From Myxococcales bacterium (GTDB lineage Bacteria > Myxococcota_C > UBA6777): a DNA stretch of 9,170 nt. A program made the translations under genes and the position numbers. This document shows, one piece after another, positions 1 through 6,719 of the stretch. Numbering within the stretch: position 1 is the stretch's first letter; each line of letters starts with the position of its first letter. The notes below the pieces were generated by a model. That model saw nothing but the letters and a program-made list of their open reading frames with translations. It was not told where the DNA came from and ran no database searches. The stretch lies in contig JALTMC010000154.1 in NCBI GenBank assembly GCA_027005175.1, forward strand, positions 15,272 through 24,441, written 5' to 3'.

Positions 1-2334
1 CCCAAAGATGAGTGCCAACAAGACTCAGCCTGTAACCCTGGCAAAGTTTGTGTGGATGGTCGTTGCCTGAAAGGCAACAGCGACTGCCGCCCCGACTGCA
101 AAAAGGGTGAGTTTCGCTGTCTGGGAAGCCTACTCCAGCTCTGTGAAACCAAAGACAACTGTGACAAATGGGGCACCACAGCCCCCTGCAATGCGGGAGA
201 ATCCTGTGTTGGCACCAAGTGTCGCAAACAATGCACCAAAGACAGCCAGTGCGGCACAGGAGAATCCTGTCAAAGTGGGATCTGTAAAGCATGTACCAGT
301 GATTGCAGTGCTGGTGATAGCAAGTGTTCGGGTGACAAAGTTATCCGCTGTGTTGTTGAGCGTGGCTGTGGCAAGTGGGGAAAAGTACAGAGCTGCTCCA
401 CAGGCCAGATATGTACAGGAAGTGCCTGCCGCTCCGGCTGCACTAGCGATTCCAACTGTTCCGGAGGTCAGGTTTGCTTCAACAAGGTATGTGTCTCGGG
501 CTGTCGTAGTGACGGTGATTGCAGCGGCGGCTACAAGTGTTCCAACAACAAGTGTGGAACCACTTGCAGCGGAAACAGTTCCTGCCGAACAGGGTATGTT
601 TGCAGCAACGGACAGTGCAGCCGCCTCCGCATTTGTAGTCGAGATAGTTACTGTTCCAACAATTACGCCTGTGTGGCACAAGCTGGTGGAAATTACTGTG
701 CCACAAGCTGCTCCTCCAATGCTCAGTGTGCTCAGTTCTATGCATGTTCCGGTGGAAAGTGTAGCTCCAAAAACCAAACCTGTAACTCCTCTGCCGCTTG
801 TAACACAGGCTATAACTGTTATACATCCAGACAAAAATGCTATACCAAGTGTACGTCTAGTTCCCACTGCGCTGTCAATTATATGTGCAGCAATGGAGCT
901 TGTGTGGTGCGCTCCTGCCAATCCAGTGCAGAATGTTCAAGTACAGCTTGTATCAATGGAAAATGCAAAACCAGCTGCACCAGTGACAAAGACTGCAAAG
1001 CCAGCTACTACTGCAATAGTGGAAAGTGTGAAGTGGGTTGCAAGACCGACATCAACTGCGGTGGCTATAAGTGCTCTTCTCGAAAAGTATGTGGAACCAG
1101 TTGTAGTTATCAAAGCGACTGTAGCAAGGGAAACGACTGTATCTTAGGCCAATGCCGACCTCCCTGCTCTTCCGACAGCGATTGCAACGCAGGATACGCC
1201 TGTCTTCACGGTGCTTGCAATACACGCTGCAGTTATTCACGAGAGTGTCGAGTTGGATTTTACTGTTCCAGCAACAAGTGCAGGGCACGCACAGGCACCT
1301 GTCGTCGAGATAGTGATTGTGGTGGTGGTTATAAGTGTGGTTCGAACGCACAATGTTATACCAGTTGCACTTCGGATAGCAACTGTATTGGCGGCTTTAA
1401 ATGTACCTCTGGTCGATGCCAATCTCCCTGTCTGCACAAAACCTGCAAAGGGTATGTCTGTAGCATCTCGTCTGGAGCCTGTCTCACAAGCTGTCGCTAC
1501 AGCAGCAGTTGCTGGGGTGGATTTTCTTGCAGTCGAAGTCGCTGCCAGCCGATCCGCTGTTCAAGCAGTAGCTCATGCGGCTTTGGATACCTCTGTGTTT
1601 CAGGTCGCTGCCAGAGCACTTGTACCAGTACATGCCAAGCAGGTTATACTTGCAGTGGTGGTATCTGTAGCAAAGGCGGTTCCTCCGGTTGCACCAGCGA
1701 TACCCAATGCTCTTCGGGACAAAAGTGCGTAGGAGGCCAATGTCAGACCGTCACAGGTGGTTCAAAGAAGTCCTATGAAACATGTACAAGTACCAGCGAT
1801 TGTCTATCGGGTCTTGTATGTTTGGATACCAGTCCCTACAGTTCCCAAACCGACTTACGCTGTTTGAAGTCCTGCTCAAGCCGCTGCTCTAGCGGTTTTT
1901 ATTGTCGATACAAAAAGGCATCAAGGAGTGGCAGTGGTTCAAAAGGTTGTTACAAAAGCTGCTCTTCTAGCACAACGTGCCAAAGCTATGGCTCGAATCT
2001 CACCTGTTATACCAGTCGCAGCCTATGCGTGGGAATAGGTGGCGGCTCCACAGGCTCTGGAAAAGAGTACGCCAAATGTACTTCAAATAGCAGCTGTGCT
2101 TCGGGCTATATCTGCATCAACATCGGATATAGCTCTTCCAGAGCCTTGCGTTGTCTGCGTAGTTGTAGCTCCTCATGCAGCAGTGGTTATACTTGCCGCT
2201 ATGCCAGAGGAAACACATCAGGGTCTGGCTCCAAAGCTTGTTTCCAAACCTGCTCTAATAGCAGCACCTGCAGGAGGTTAAGCAGTTCCTATTACTGCAG
2301 CGGCTCCCGCAAAGTCTGCCTCTATCCGAACTGA
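1..2334 (+). CDS. Large cysteine-rich repeat protein, 5'-truncated by window edge
   Basis: The frame is open from base 1 to the TGA at 2332-2334, so 777 codons are visible and the true start lies upstream. An in-frame GTG at 52 has in-frame cysteine-repeat sequence before it and is not the likely start. About 132 of 777 residues are Cys (17%), with much Ser, Gly and Asn. Three repeat classes follow each other: two 8-Cys modules with a conserved KWG motif (residues about 29-74 and 98-143 of the visible part), about 21 short four-Cys units (147-581), and two 12-Cys modules (589-678 and 688-777). The short units resemble the dickkopf/EB-like Cys-rich repeats common in myxobacterial secreted proteins. 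So many Cys residues imply disulfide bonding outside the cytoplasm, so export is inferred, although any signal peptide is off-window. No catalytic domain, C-terminal membrane segment or sorting motif is visible. Function is unknown; a surface, matrix or adhesion role is only a guess. Confidence 0.9.
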   Translation, partial: PKDECQQDSACNPGKVCVDGRCLKGNSDCRPDCKKGEFRCLGSLLQLCETKDNCDKWGTTAPCNAGESCVGTKCRKQCTKDSQCGTGESCQSGICKACTSDCSAGDSKCSGDKVIRCVVERGCGKWGKVQSCSTGQICTGSACRSGCTSDSNCSGGQVCFNKVCVSGCRSDGDCSGGYKCSNNKCGTTCSGNSSCRTGYVCSNGQCSRLRICSRDSYCSNNYACVAQAGGNYCATSCSSNAQCAQFYACSGGKCSSKNQTCNSSAACNTGYNCYTSRQKCYTKCTSSSHCAVNYMCSNGACVVRSCQSSAECSSTACINGKCKTSCTSDKDCKASYYCNSGKCEVGCKTDINCGGYKCSSRKVCGTSCSYQSDCSKGNDCILGQCRPPCSSDSDCNAGYACLHGACNTRCSYSRECRVGFYCSSNKCRARTGTCRRDSDCGGGYKCGSNAQCYTSCTSDSNCIGGFKCTSGRCQSPCLHKTCKGYVCSISSGACLTSCRYSSSCWGGFSCSRSRCQPIRCSSSSSCGFGYLCVSGRCQSTCTSTCQAGYTCSGGICSKGGSSGCTSDTQCSSGQKCVGGQCQTVTGGSKKSYETCTSTSDCLSGLVCLDTSPYSSQTDLRCLKSCSSRCSSGFYCRYKKASRSGSGSKGCYKSCSSSTTCQSYGSNLTCYTSRSLCVGIGGGSTGSGKEYAKCTSNSSCASGYICINIGYSSSRALRCLRSCSSSCSSGYTCRYARGNTSGSGSKACFQTCSNSSTCRRLSSSYYCSGSRKVCLYPN
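85..429 (+). repeat. Two diverged 8-Cys modules with KWG motif in the Cys-rich protein
   Basis: Bases 85-222 and 292-429 encode two modules of 46 residues with the same spacing. Each has a DC start, a G-x-x-[RK]-C step, a C-x-KWG core and a C-x-x-G-x-x-C-x-G-x-x-C ending. A single four-Cys unit (about 235-285) separates them. The only tryptophans of this part are the two in KWG, so the modules clearly differ from the short repeats that follow. They are protein-level repeats; the DNA has diverged. Confidence 0.8.
439..1743 (+). repeat. About 21 tandem four-Cys units
   Basis: The stretch is a tandem array of units of roughly 18-27 residues with the common spacing C-x5-C-x5-C-x4-C, often with S-D before the second Cys and G-[YF] before the third. 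Examples start at base 439 (CTSDSNC) and 1375 (CTSDSNC). Spacing varies in some units: the one at residues 469-486 of the visible part loses a residue in the first gap, and another has a longer last loop (near base 670). Units are diverged at the DNA level, which points to old duplications rather than recent slippage. A further unit of the same kind precedes the first KWG module at bases 13-66. Confidence 0.8.
1765..2331 (+). repeat. Tandem pair of C-terminal 12-Cys modules
   Basis: Two modules of about 90 residues (bases 1765-2034 and 2062-2331) share all 12 Cys positions, the RCL[KR]SCSS core, the CRY motif and the SGSGSK motif, and are about half identical by eye. A Gly/Ser-rich linker (bases 2035-2061) joins them, and a similar one precedes the first. 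They differ from the short four-Cys units by a long loop after the third Cys and form the end of the protein, where a binding or anchoring domain would be expected. I do not recognise a named family. Confidence 0.75.
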
Positions 2335-2466
2335 CCTCCTCTCTTACGATTCCTTTTGTTGTGTTGCATTGAAGCCATCTTCCATCGATAGCGACCAACC
2401 CGCCTGTTGTTGTATCTTTTTTACGATTGTCTCCACCCTGTGTCTTTTTTTACGATTGTCTCCATC
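2335..2466. other. Convergent gap between Cys-rich gene and small lipoprotein gene
   Basis: Both flanking genes end here, so any signal should be transcript termination. I see T-runs on the plus strand at 2417-2422 and 2445-2451, each part of a direct repeat. The only hairpin before the first run is weak (CAAC at 2397-2400 with GTTG a few bases on). No convincing Rho-independent terminator and no gene are visible. Confidence 0.5.
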
Positions 2467-2470
2467 CTAT
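2415..2470 (+). repeat. Two T-rich direct repeats, 29-bp period
   Basis: A T-run followed by ACGATTGTCTCCA occurs at 2417-2435 and again at 2445-2464, with the ACGATT cores 29 bp apart (2423 and 2452) and the next bases also nearly the same (CCCTG, TCCTA). A looser match, CTTACGATTCC, lies at 2343-2353. The second copy runs into the last codons of the minus-strand lipoprotein gene. The run lengths differ by one T, as expected for slippage. Confidence 0.8.
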
Positions 2471-2853
2471 TTAAATCGAAAGACCAAACAAGTGCCCCCT
2501 TTGAATCCGGAGGGGTCGTATTCTCCTGCGCCGGGAAGTAGGCTACCTCCTTTGGTTTTGCGATAACGGATCTTGCAGATCCCGTGGCCACCACCTTTCC
2601 CCGCCTCTTTGCGCAATCGATCCACCATCCCACTTTGGGTGATGGGCTCGGACGCATCCAGAATCACGGAACCAATAATCACGGCGTTCTTGGGGCACTT
2701 TGTAAGATGAACCAAGACCTTGTCATGAGCCACTGCGGGAAAGCTATCACGTACAGCTGGTAAGAACTTTCCATGTACACATCCCGTCCCAGCCCCACCG
2801 AAGAGAACCAGTCCAAGAAGTAGCCACCGGAGCTGTCCATATCGCTCGCGCAT
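2467..2853 (-). CDS. Small predicted lipoprotein of unknown function
   Basis: This encodes 128 residues from the ATG at 2853 to TAG at 2469-2467. The start is well supported by AGGAGA nine bases upstream. The N-terminus has positive residues, then a hydrophobic stretch (residues 10-21), then AGTGC with Cys25 as the likely lipidated residue. The box is imperfect because Gly, not Leu, sits at -3. The mature part of about 104 residues has three more Cys (53, 93, 122). The section around residues 58-97, with AVIIGSV, a later L-R-x-x-A and a Gly-rich stretch before ICKIRY, recalls the small DUF4156/RcsF-like lipoprotein fold, but this is only a loose resemblance. It lies downstream of the esterase on the same strand, with a hairpin between them, so it may have its own promoter or depend on read-through. 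Confidence 0.8.
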   Translation of the reverse strand: MRERYGQLRWLLLGLVLFGGAGTGCVHGKFLPAVRDSFPAVAHDKVLVHLTKCPKNAVIIGSVILDASEPITQSGMVDRLRKEAGKGGGHGICKIRYRKTKGGSLLPGAGEYDPSGFKGGTCLVFRFK

Positions 2854-2862
2854 TCTTTTATA

Positions 2863-2868
2863 TCTCCT
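2863..2868 (-). promoter_or_regulatory. Ribosome binding site of the small lipoprotein gene
   Basis: The minus strand reads AGGAGA here, nine bases before the ATG at 2853. It is the strongest Shine-Dalgarno match near this gene and fixes the start codon. Confidence 0.75.
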
Positions 2869-2880
2869 GCCATTTCAGTT

Positions 2881-2900
2881 TTAAAAAACGGGTTCCGTTT
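2881..2900 (-). terminator. Candidate Rho-independent terminator after the esterase gene
   Basis: The minus strand reads AAACGG, a three-base loop AAC, then CCGTTT followed by three more T. This makes a 6-bp stem whose right arm runs into a T-tract. It lies about 110 bases after the esterase stop codon and just before the RBS of the small lipoprotein gene, so it could end the esterase transcript or act as a partial barrier. The stem is short, so strength is uncertain. Confidence 0.5.
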
Positions 2901-3044
2901 GCTCCCTCATGATGAAGAAGGCCGTACCATCGACACCTATGGTTTCGGATGGTTTTGAAACCGAGCCCAGGTTTGTCCCCTCACGATGAAGAAGGCCGTA
3001 CCATCGACACCTATGGTTTCGGATGGTTTTGAAACCAAGCCCAG
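2897..3044. repeat. 74-bp perfect-length tandem duplication over the esterase 3' end
   Basis: Copy 1 is 2897-2970 and copy 2 is 2971-3044, directly adjoining, 70 of 74 bases identical by hand alignment. Copy 2 contains the last 11 codons and the TAG stop of the esterase gene (stop at 3011-3013); copy 1 is a non-coding duplicate downstream of it. In copy 1 the same terminal peptide can still be read to its own stop, with one Trp-to-Arg change, but it is out of frame with the gene because 74 is not a multiple of three. A 6-base start of a third copy (GTTTGC) follows at 3045, as expected at a repeat edge. Confidence 0.95.
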
Positions 3045-4114
3045 GTTTGCTCAGCAAATTTCACCAATGGCCGCGGAACATGTCCTCCTCCTTGAATCAT
3101 CCACAGGTCTGCGTTTATTCCAGCAGGACAGCCCGCCACCTGCTTGACTGTGGTTTCGGCACCTGGCAGGTTTGCCACAAGATCCAACGTGGTGGTTGTG
3201 GCTTTCAAGGCACCCGAGCAACCGTTATAACCCCCCCACAACTTCACACTTTCCTCTGCACCAGGATACCGAATTCCAAAGTTAGCTCCACCAGTATAGC
3301 GGATCGTGGAATCGCGGGTTCCATGGATTTGTAGCACACTTACTTTCTGCTTGGGGTTGCACAATAGCTTGGAATTATTGGTAGCACCAGCGAGACTTAT
3401 CATCGCCGCGATCTGGTCTGATGCATCACAAGCCAACCGATAAGCCATAAAGCCACCATTGGAGTGACCGACCACAAAGACTCGTTTAGCATCAACAAGA
3501 TACTCCGCCTTGATGTCTTTAATGAGGCCGGTAATATAGGCAACATCATTCACATTGGTCTTGGTAAAGTCACAACATGCAGTGGTCGCATTCCAGAACC
3601 TTTTCCCTGTGGGGTCCACCGTTCCATTGGGAGCGATCATTAAGAATTTCTGTTTGCCAAGCAGCCCCGTAAACCCAAGATAACCGGCCTGAATGGCTCC
3701 ACTTGCACCATATCCATGCAGAACCACTAACAATGGCAGAGACTTGGAAGAATCATATCCAGTGGGTAACTGTATCGTGACAGGACGCTTCCCTCCAAAG
3801 ATCCTCTTCTTGGCTGCGGGTTTCTCCACAGGCACCGACTCTGTAGACCCCTTCTCCACAGGCACCGGCTCTGTCGGCCCCTTCTCCACAGGCACCGACT
3901 CTGCCGGGCCACCCTCTTGCAGCGATTTTTCCGTTGTATCGGAAGCATCGGTGGCTCCGGTGGAACCATCCGTCGTTCCCGACTCACGCCCCGCCTTGGA
4001 GGAACCATCTGCTTTGTTTGTCTCCTGTCCAGGCGTTTCTCCCGAACATCCCATAACCCAACCACTTCCACACAAACCAATCATGAGAATCAAACCAATA
4101 TAACGCAACATCAT
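3011..4114 (-). CDS. Lipoprotein alpha/beta hydrolase, PHB-depolymerase/feruloyl-esterase type
   Basis: This encodes 367 residues. I place the start at the ATG at 4114, behind a purine-rich AGAGAGAGAAG, because it opens a typical lipoprotein signal: hydrophobic residues 5-21 and the lipobox VMGC with Cys23. The frame stays open up to 4255, but that extension is made of repetitive intergenic DNA. Residues 24-100 form a low-complexity linker ending in three PVEK decapeptides. The catalytic domain (about 107-367) has HGYG at 133-136 (oxyanion region), the nucleophile Ser218 in GHSNGG, Asp268 in HGTRD and His345 in GGGH, all in family order. Proteins of this type hydrolyse short polyhydroxyalkanoates, feruloyl esters or similar esters; the substrate cannot be read from sequence. 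The enzyme is probably tethered to the envelope by its lipid and held away by the linker. The 3' end lies inside a tandem duplication. Confidence 0.9.
   Translation of the reverse strand: MMLRYIGLILMIGLCGSGWVMGCSGETPGQETNKADGSSKAGRESGTTDGSTGATDASDTTEKSLQEGGPAESVPVEKGPTEPVPVEKGSTESVPVEKPAAKKRIFGGKRPVTIQLPTGYDSSKSLPLLVVLHGYGASGAIQAGYLGFTGLLGKQKFLMIAPNGTVDPTGKRFWNATTACCDFTKTNVNDVAYITGLIKDIKAEYLVDAKRVFVVGHSNGGFMAYRLACDASDQIAAMISLAGATNNSKLLCNPKQKVSVLQIHGTRDSTIRYTGGANFGIRYPGAEESVKLWGGYNGCSGALKATTTTLDLVANLPGAETTVKQVAGCPAGINADLWMIQGGGHVPRPLVKFAEQTWAWFQNHPKP
3821..3910 (-). repeat. Three 30-bp in-frame repeats in the esterase linker
   Basis: Three copies at 3821-3850, 3851-3880 and 3881-3910 share the core TTCTCCACAGGCACCG on the plus strand. 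They encode three decapeptides of the form G-[PS]-[AT]-E-[SP]-VPVEK. The near-identity at DNA level points to recent slippage or unequal exchange, so linker length may vary between strains. Confidence 0.95.
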
Positions 4115-4218
4115 ACTTCTCTCTCTTTTGTTATGAATGAATGCTGAGTGTCGAATACCAAGCACCAAGTATCGAATGACATGGACTCCTAAGTACAGTG
4201 CCACGCGCAAGTACAGAG

Positions 4219-4255
4219 TTCTTATACACATGGAGTGCTGATTTCTTATACACAT
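4219..4255. repeat. 13-bp direct repeat upstream of esterase gene
   Basis: TTCTTATACACAT occurs at 4219-4231 and 4243-4255, a 24-bp period. On the minus strand each copy reads ATGTGTATAAGAA, so each holds a TATAAG that could be a -10 element for the esterase, but no good -35 is seen at the right distance. Two equal sites about two helix turns apart could also bind a regulator. Confidence 0.7.
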
Positions 4256-4597
4256 TTTTGCGACAGCTAGCGATATTCTTTTCGAGGAGAGACCGATCTG
4301 CTATCGGAAAGAGGCTTCGTTTCCATGGACACCCCCTCCCCTTCCAAACCCGCTACGCTGTGGATTTTGCCGGGTCCGCGATCGGCAAAGAGCCTAACGC
4401 AGCCTTTGGTAACTCTTTCTCGAACAATAAGGCCATAAAAAGGGAAAAGGAATAATTTAAGTGGGAGCGTGGTTGGCAGAGTTATCGTGTTTCCAAGGAA
4501 AGAGGCAACATGAAATTCATCCACACTATCTAGTGTTTTAGGGGCACAGAGGGTACGAAGCTCGCAGAGGACGACTTGCAACTCTACCAGAAAGGTC

Positions 4598-4626
4598 TTG
4601 TGAAGCAGCACGCCTCTCATTATATT
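4598..4626 (+). promoter_or_regulatory. Candidate sigma70-type promoter of the MoxR operon
   Basis: TTGTGA (4598-4603, 4 of 6 to the -35 consensus) is followed after exactly 17 bases by TATATT (4621-4626, 5 of 6 to the -10 consensus). Transcription would start near 4633 and give a leader of about 55 bases before the MoxR start codon. This is a motif match only. Confidence 0.45.
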
Positions 4627-4674
4627 GGTACGGCTTCTTGATCGGGCGAAAAAGCAGTTGATTGTTGACTATAG

Positions 4675-4680
4675 AAGGAG
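4675..4680 (+). promoter_or_regulatory. Ribosome binding site deciding the GTG start of moxR
   Basis: AAGGAG lies six bases before the GTG at 4687. This strong match favours the GTG start over any later in-frame ATG. Confidence 0.8.
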
Positions 4681-4686
4681 AACCGT

Positions 4687-5784
4687 GTGACGGAAGAAAG
4701 CAAAGCAGAAACAACCCCCTCCCTGGAAGAGACACCTGAGACGGGCACGCCGATCTCCTCCCCACAAAAGACAGACACCACAGCCAAAGAGACGGCTCTT
4801 AAAGATCGCGACATTATCGCCGAATTACACGAGGCCAAAAGCAAAGTAACAGAAGAGCTTGGCAAGCGTATCATCGGACAGATGGATGTGGTAGAGCTGT
4901 TATTGATTGCGCTCTTTGCAAGAGGTCACGCGCTGTTGGTAGGCGTTCCAGGTCTGGCCAAGACGTTGATGATTTCAACGATGGCTCAGATCTTGGATCT
5001 GTCATTTAATCGAATCCAATTCACCCCCGACCTGATGCCTTCCGACATCACAGGTACCGATATCTTGGAAGAGGATCAGAGCACAGGTCGTCGTAGTTTT
5101 CGCTTTGTACAGGGTCCTATTTTCTGCAATCTTCTCCTGGCGGATGAGATCAATCGAACGCCACCAAAGACACAAGCCGCCTTACTCCAGTCGATGCAAG
5201 AGTATCGTATCTCTGCGGGAGGTCATACCTATCCGTTGTCCCTCCCCTTCTTGGTGATGGCGACGCAAAACCCAATTGAACAAGAAGGCACCTATCCCCT
5301 CCCCGAAGCCCAGCTCGATCGATTTATGTTTCAGATCGACATCAACTATCCGAACCGGGAAGAAGAAGAAGAGATCGTCCGTCGAACCACCAGCGCATAC
5401 GAGCCGATGTTATCAAAGCTCCTCAACGCTGAGCGGATCGTTGAGTTGCAGGAGCTTGTCAAGCGTGTCCCTGTTCCCGACCATGTGATCAAATACGCTG
5501 TAGACTTGGTCCGTCGAACCCGGCCCAAAGAAGAAGACGCCGACAGCATGATCAAAGAGTACCTGACATGGGGTGCAGGCCCACGTGCCTCGCAGTACTT
5601 GATCTTGGGTGGCAAAGCCAGAGCTGCCTTGGAAGGTCGTTACAGCGTTGAAAAAGAAGATGTCACCGCATTGGCAAAGCCCGTCTTGGCCCATCGCCTG
5701 TTGACGAACTTTCACGCAGAAGCCAGTGGCGTTTCATCAGCACAAGTGATTGATGAGTTGCTACAAAAACACGGTCAGCGCTAA
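4687..5784 (+). CDS. moxR: MoxR-family AAA+ ATPase
   Basis: This encodes 365 residues from GTG at 4687. MoxR ATPases are cytosolic chaperone-like machines that use ATP to mature or activate VWA-domain partners. Visible motifs are RIIGQ at 61-65 (family N-terminal box), Walker A GVPGLAKT at 86-93, Walker B LLLADE at 149-154, followed by [13 protein letters not shown], sensor 1 ATQNP at 192-196, the LDRF box with the presumed arginine finger near 212, and GAGPRAS at 297-302 with the sensor 2 Arg300. The first 40 residues are a Thr/Glu/Pro-rich tail, longer than in many relatives and probably disordered. All ATPase residues expected are present. The DUF58 gene starts two bases after the stop, so the two are almost surely co-translated. 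Confidence 0.97.
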   Translation: MTEESKAETTPSLEETPETGTPISSPQKTDTTAKETALKDRDIIAELHEAKSKVTEELGKRIIGQMDVVELLLIALFARGHALLVGVPGLAKTLMISTMAQILDLSFNRIQFTPDLMPSDITGTDILEEDQSTGRRSFRFVQGPIFCNLLLADEINRTPPKTQAALLQSMQEYRISAGGHTYPLSLPFLVMATQNPIEQEGTYPLPEAQLDRFMFQIDINYPNREEEEEIVRRTTSAYEPMLSKLLNAERIVELQELVKRVPVPDHVIKYAVDLVRRTRPKEEDADSMIKEYLTWGAGPRASQYLILGGKARAALEGRYSVEKEDVTALAKPVLAHRLLTNFHAEASGVSSAQVIDELLQKHGQR

Positions 5785-5786
5785 GA

Positions 5787-6716
5787 ATGAGCGTGCACAA
5801 CCAGTTTCCTCTACTCGACCCCAAAAGCATGTCCCAACTTCCACCGGTGGCGTTAAAAGCGCTTCGGGTAGTGGAAGGAACGTTGACGGGTTTGCACACC
5901 AGCCCTCACCATGGGCAGAGCATCGAGTTCAACCAGCACAAAGAGTACAGTCCCGGCGACAATATCCGTCATATCGACTGGAAATTGTATGCCAAGAGCG
6001 ACCGATACTACGTAAAACAGTTTGAAGACGAGACCAATGTTCGCGCTTTCTTACTGCTCGACTCCTCCGCCTCCATGGCCTACCCCGATGGACAAGAAGA
6101 AGATCGCCCCTCCAAGTTTCGCTACGGTGCGATCCTCGCCTTAAGTATCTCCTACTTGTTGTTTCGTCAGGGAGATGCAGCAGGCTTGTTCCTGTTCAAC
6201 GAGCAGCTACGCAATTTAATGCCACCACGCAACCGCCCCTCGTACTTGTTGCCTCTAGCGCAGACGTTGGAAGATGAAAACCCTCAAGGAGCAACCGCAC
6301 TGGTTCCTGTGCTTCAGCAAATGGCTGAAGTGATTCGTCGCAAACGCAGTATCATGATCATTTTTTCTGACTTTTTCGTCGATACAGAGAAACTCAAGCC
6401 CTTGATTCGACAGTTTTCTGCACAGGGTCACGACCTGGTGTTATTTCATGTACTGGATCGAGATGAGTTGGAGTTTCCCTTTCGAGAACAAACGATGTTT
6501 GAAGATCTGGAAGACCGCTCTCGTCAACTTCAGATCGATGCCCATGCGATTCGCCCTTATTACCTTGAAGAACTCAACCAATACCTCGAACAAATCAAGC
6601 GTATGGCTCACGAAGCAGGAATTGAATACTGGCGGGTCAATACCTCCGAACCCCCCGAGCAGGTTCTCAGACAATTCCTCCTCCAACGCCACCACACTCG
6701 TAGAAGGATTCGGTAG
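5787..6716 (+). CDS. DUF58 protein, VWA-like partner of MoxR
   Basis: This encodes 309 residues. The ATG lies two bases after the moxR stop with no clear own Shine-Dalgarno, which suggests translational coupling. The family signature is plain at 54-70: YSPGD-x3-R-x-IDW-x-x-YAK. The following VWA-like part has a full metal-site motif DSSAS at 92-96, a GAT at 168-170 and SDFF at 194-197. No membrane segment is seen, so the protein is probably cytosolic or attached through its membrane partner. DUF58 genes almost always follow moxR and their products are thought to be the client or adaptor of the ATPase; the biochemical role is not known. The C-terminus is rich in Arg and His (QRHHTRRRIR). Confidence 0.95.
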   Translation: MSVHNQFPLLDPKSMSQLPPVALKALRVVEGTLTGLHTSPHHGQSIEFNQHKEYSPGDNIRHIDWKLYAKSDRYYVKQFEDETNVRAFLLLDSSASMAYPDGQEEDRPSKFRYGAILALSISYLLFRQGDAAGLFLFNEQLRNLMPPRNRPSYLLPLAQTLEDENPQGATALVPVLQQMAEVIRRKRSIMIIFSDFFVDTEKLKPLIRQFSAQGHDLVLFHVLDRDELEFPFREQTMFEDLEDRSRQLQIDAHAIRPYYLEELNQYLEQIKRMAHEAGIEYWRVNTSEPPEQVLRQFLLQRHHTRRRIR

Positions 6717-6719
6717 GAC

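Larger units (their letters stand above)
4115..4686. other. Divergent intergenic region between esterase and MoxR operon
   Basis: About 570 bp separate two divergent genes, so both promoters should be here. The esterase side (4140-4260) is rich in short direct repeats, such as TTCTTATACACAT twice and TCGAAT twice, with AAGTACAG twice. The middle has only weak open frames without Shine-Dalgarno sites. The right side holds a candidate promoter at 4598-4626 and the MoxR ribosome binding site. A 10-mer, GGAAAGAGGC, occurs at 4306 and 4497. No RNA gene was recognised. Confidence 0.6.

Noticed and set aside
107-1147. Long plus-strand frame overlapping the Cys-rich gene, and the minus-strand frame at 130-921
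   Set aside because: Both arise because the repeated TGT/TGC codons of the Cys-rich gene avoid stops in other frames. Their products are low-complexity Val/Ala/Thr-rich strings, and the Cys spacing in the true frame is far more orderly.
439-1743. Possible CRISPR-like or DNA-level tandem array
   Set aside because: The periodicity is at protein level (Cys spacing); DNA units diverge strongly and have no constant repeat-spacer form.
2421-2657. Minus-strand frame overlapping the small lipoprotein gene
   Set aside because: It lies in a different frame of a gene with a good RBS and signal peptide, and its end is made of the T-rich repeat.
4115-4255. Longer N-terminus for the esterase starting at 4255
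   Set aside because: The extra 47 residues come from repetitive intergenic DNA (MCIR twice) and would place the lipoprotein signal in the middle of the protein. The start at 4114 gives a proper signal and lipobox.
4267-4620. 117-codon minus-strand frame in the divergent intergenic region
   Set aside because: No Shine-Dalgarno site, no recognised motif, and it would run across the candidate MoxR promoter.
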